DNA of 6,766 nt from Shewanella sp. (GTDB lineage Bacteria > Pseudomonadota > Gammaproteobacteria > Enterobacterales > Shewanellaceae): the NCBI GenBank assembly GCA_004195335.1, contig SDWK01000568.1, positions 1 through 6,766 on the forward strand, in the 5' to 3' direction. A program made the translations under genes and the position numbers. This document shows, piece after piece, positions 6,188 through 6,766 of this stretch (the first letter of the stretch is position 1; the number at the start of each line of letters is the position of its first letter). Below the pieces are notes generated by a model. That model ran no database searches and was not told where the DNA came from. It worked only from the letters and a program-made list of their open reading frames with translations.

Positions 6188-6766
6188 TTACAATTGATCT
6201 AGGTCAGTTCAGGGGAAAAGCGATATTACTCAGCCTGATACTATTAACAGTTCCGACAGTCGGCTGCCAACAGACAAAGTTAGTATTCACCGACACGCAA
6301 GCGCCTGTCATTTCTCAGTTTGAACCGCTCAAAGGCGCGCCTGAACTCACCTCTACCGCTAAATTAGTCAAAGAGGATGAAAGCAAGCTCAGCAATACTC
6401 AACCTAGAGTCACGCCATTAACCCCACATTTCACCCTGCATCAGTTCCCAGCCAGTCACTCTGGGTTGCATTACATCAGTTTAGTGTTAATTAACTCTCA
6501 GCGCCCGTTTAAGGATATCGACGTACTCAATACCGCACTCTATCAGAGGGTAAATTGGTTATCGGCAAAGAAACCGCTGTCATGTATCGAAAGCCTGAAG
6601 GTGAGAGCCGGCATGCATAGCATCGCGCTGCAGATGGCCTGTCCGACCGATGAAGTAGAATCGGCCCTCTCCATTTTGGCCGCAAGCTGGCAAGATAATG
6701 CCTTCGATGAGATAGATATCGACACCGTTCGACGACAATTAAAACTAAACAAACATATCAGTGCCT
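6184..6766 (+). CDS. M16-like (non-catalytic?) lipoprotein, 3' end beyond the window
   Basis: The frame is open from the overlapping ATG to the right edge, 194 residues. A basic-hydrophobic leader (1-27) ends in TVGC with Cys28, a lipobox that is slightly off consensus (Thr at -3); Gln at +2 would predict the outer membrane. A low-complexity, probably unstructured linker (about 30-80) follows. From about 83 the protein resembles an M16 domain: residues 143-190 have the strand-then-helix pattern GMHSIALQMACPTDEVESAL followed by FDEIDIDTVRRQL, typical of the family. No HXXEH is present where the zinc site would be expected. It may be the non-catalytic partner of the preceding peptidase, as in adjacent M16 pairs elsewhere. 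Lipidation and family membership are inferred; the rest of the protein, including any later motif, is not visible. Confidence 0.75.
   Translation, partial: MITIDLGQFRGKAILLSLILLTVPTVGCQQTKLVFTDTQAPVISQFEPLKGAPELTSTAKLVKEDESKLSNTQPRVTPLTPHFTLHQFPASHSGLHYISLVLINSQRPFKDIDVLNTALYQRVNWLSAKKPLSCIESLKVRAGMHSIALQMACPTDEVESALSILAASWQDNAFDEIDIDTVRRQLKLNKHISA

Overview
The window looks like chromosomal DNA of a marine gammaproteobacterium, most likely Shewanella or a close relative. This is inferred from the moderate-GC coding sequence, the very AT-rich spacers, the NorR/sigma-54 control logic and the general look of the proteins; no database search was possible. All complete genes lie on the plus strand.

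Region 1-520 is a long AT-rich upstream region. Its left edge may hold the first codons of a divergent gene. Its right half is a well-formed NO-responsive control region: three clear NorR-type sites (GTCA-N3-TGAC or GT-N7-AC) plus a fourth degenerate copy, then an A-tract direct repeat, a perfect 12-bp palindrome, and a near-consensus sigma-54 -24/-12 promoter. It drives norB, a single-subunit quinol-dependent nitric oxide reductase (qNOR) of 761 aa, closed by a strong intrinsic terminator at 2830-2856.

Region 2857-4589 is norR, the NO-sensing sigma-54 activator (GAF, AAA+, Fis-type HTH), in the same orientation as norB. It has its own upstream region with two more NorR-type sites and a sigma-54-like element that is one base short of canonical spacing. 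Together norB and norR form a compact self-contained NO detoxification module: NO binds the NorR GAF iron, NorR activates norB through sigma-54, and the reductase converts NO to N2O with electrons from quinol. NorR probably also regulates its own gene.

Region 4590-6766 is a separate unit with a sigma-70-type promoter. It encodes an exported M16 zinc metallopeptidase with an intact HXXEH motif, coupled by an ATGA overlap to a lipoprotein whose visible part resembles an M16 domain without the zinc motif. The second gene runs off the right edge. The pair looks like a catalytic/non-catalytic M16 partnership in the envelope. I see no functional link to the NO module beyond adjacency. No tRNA, rRNA, CRISPR array, insertion sequence or phage gene was seen.
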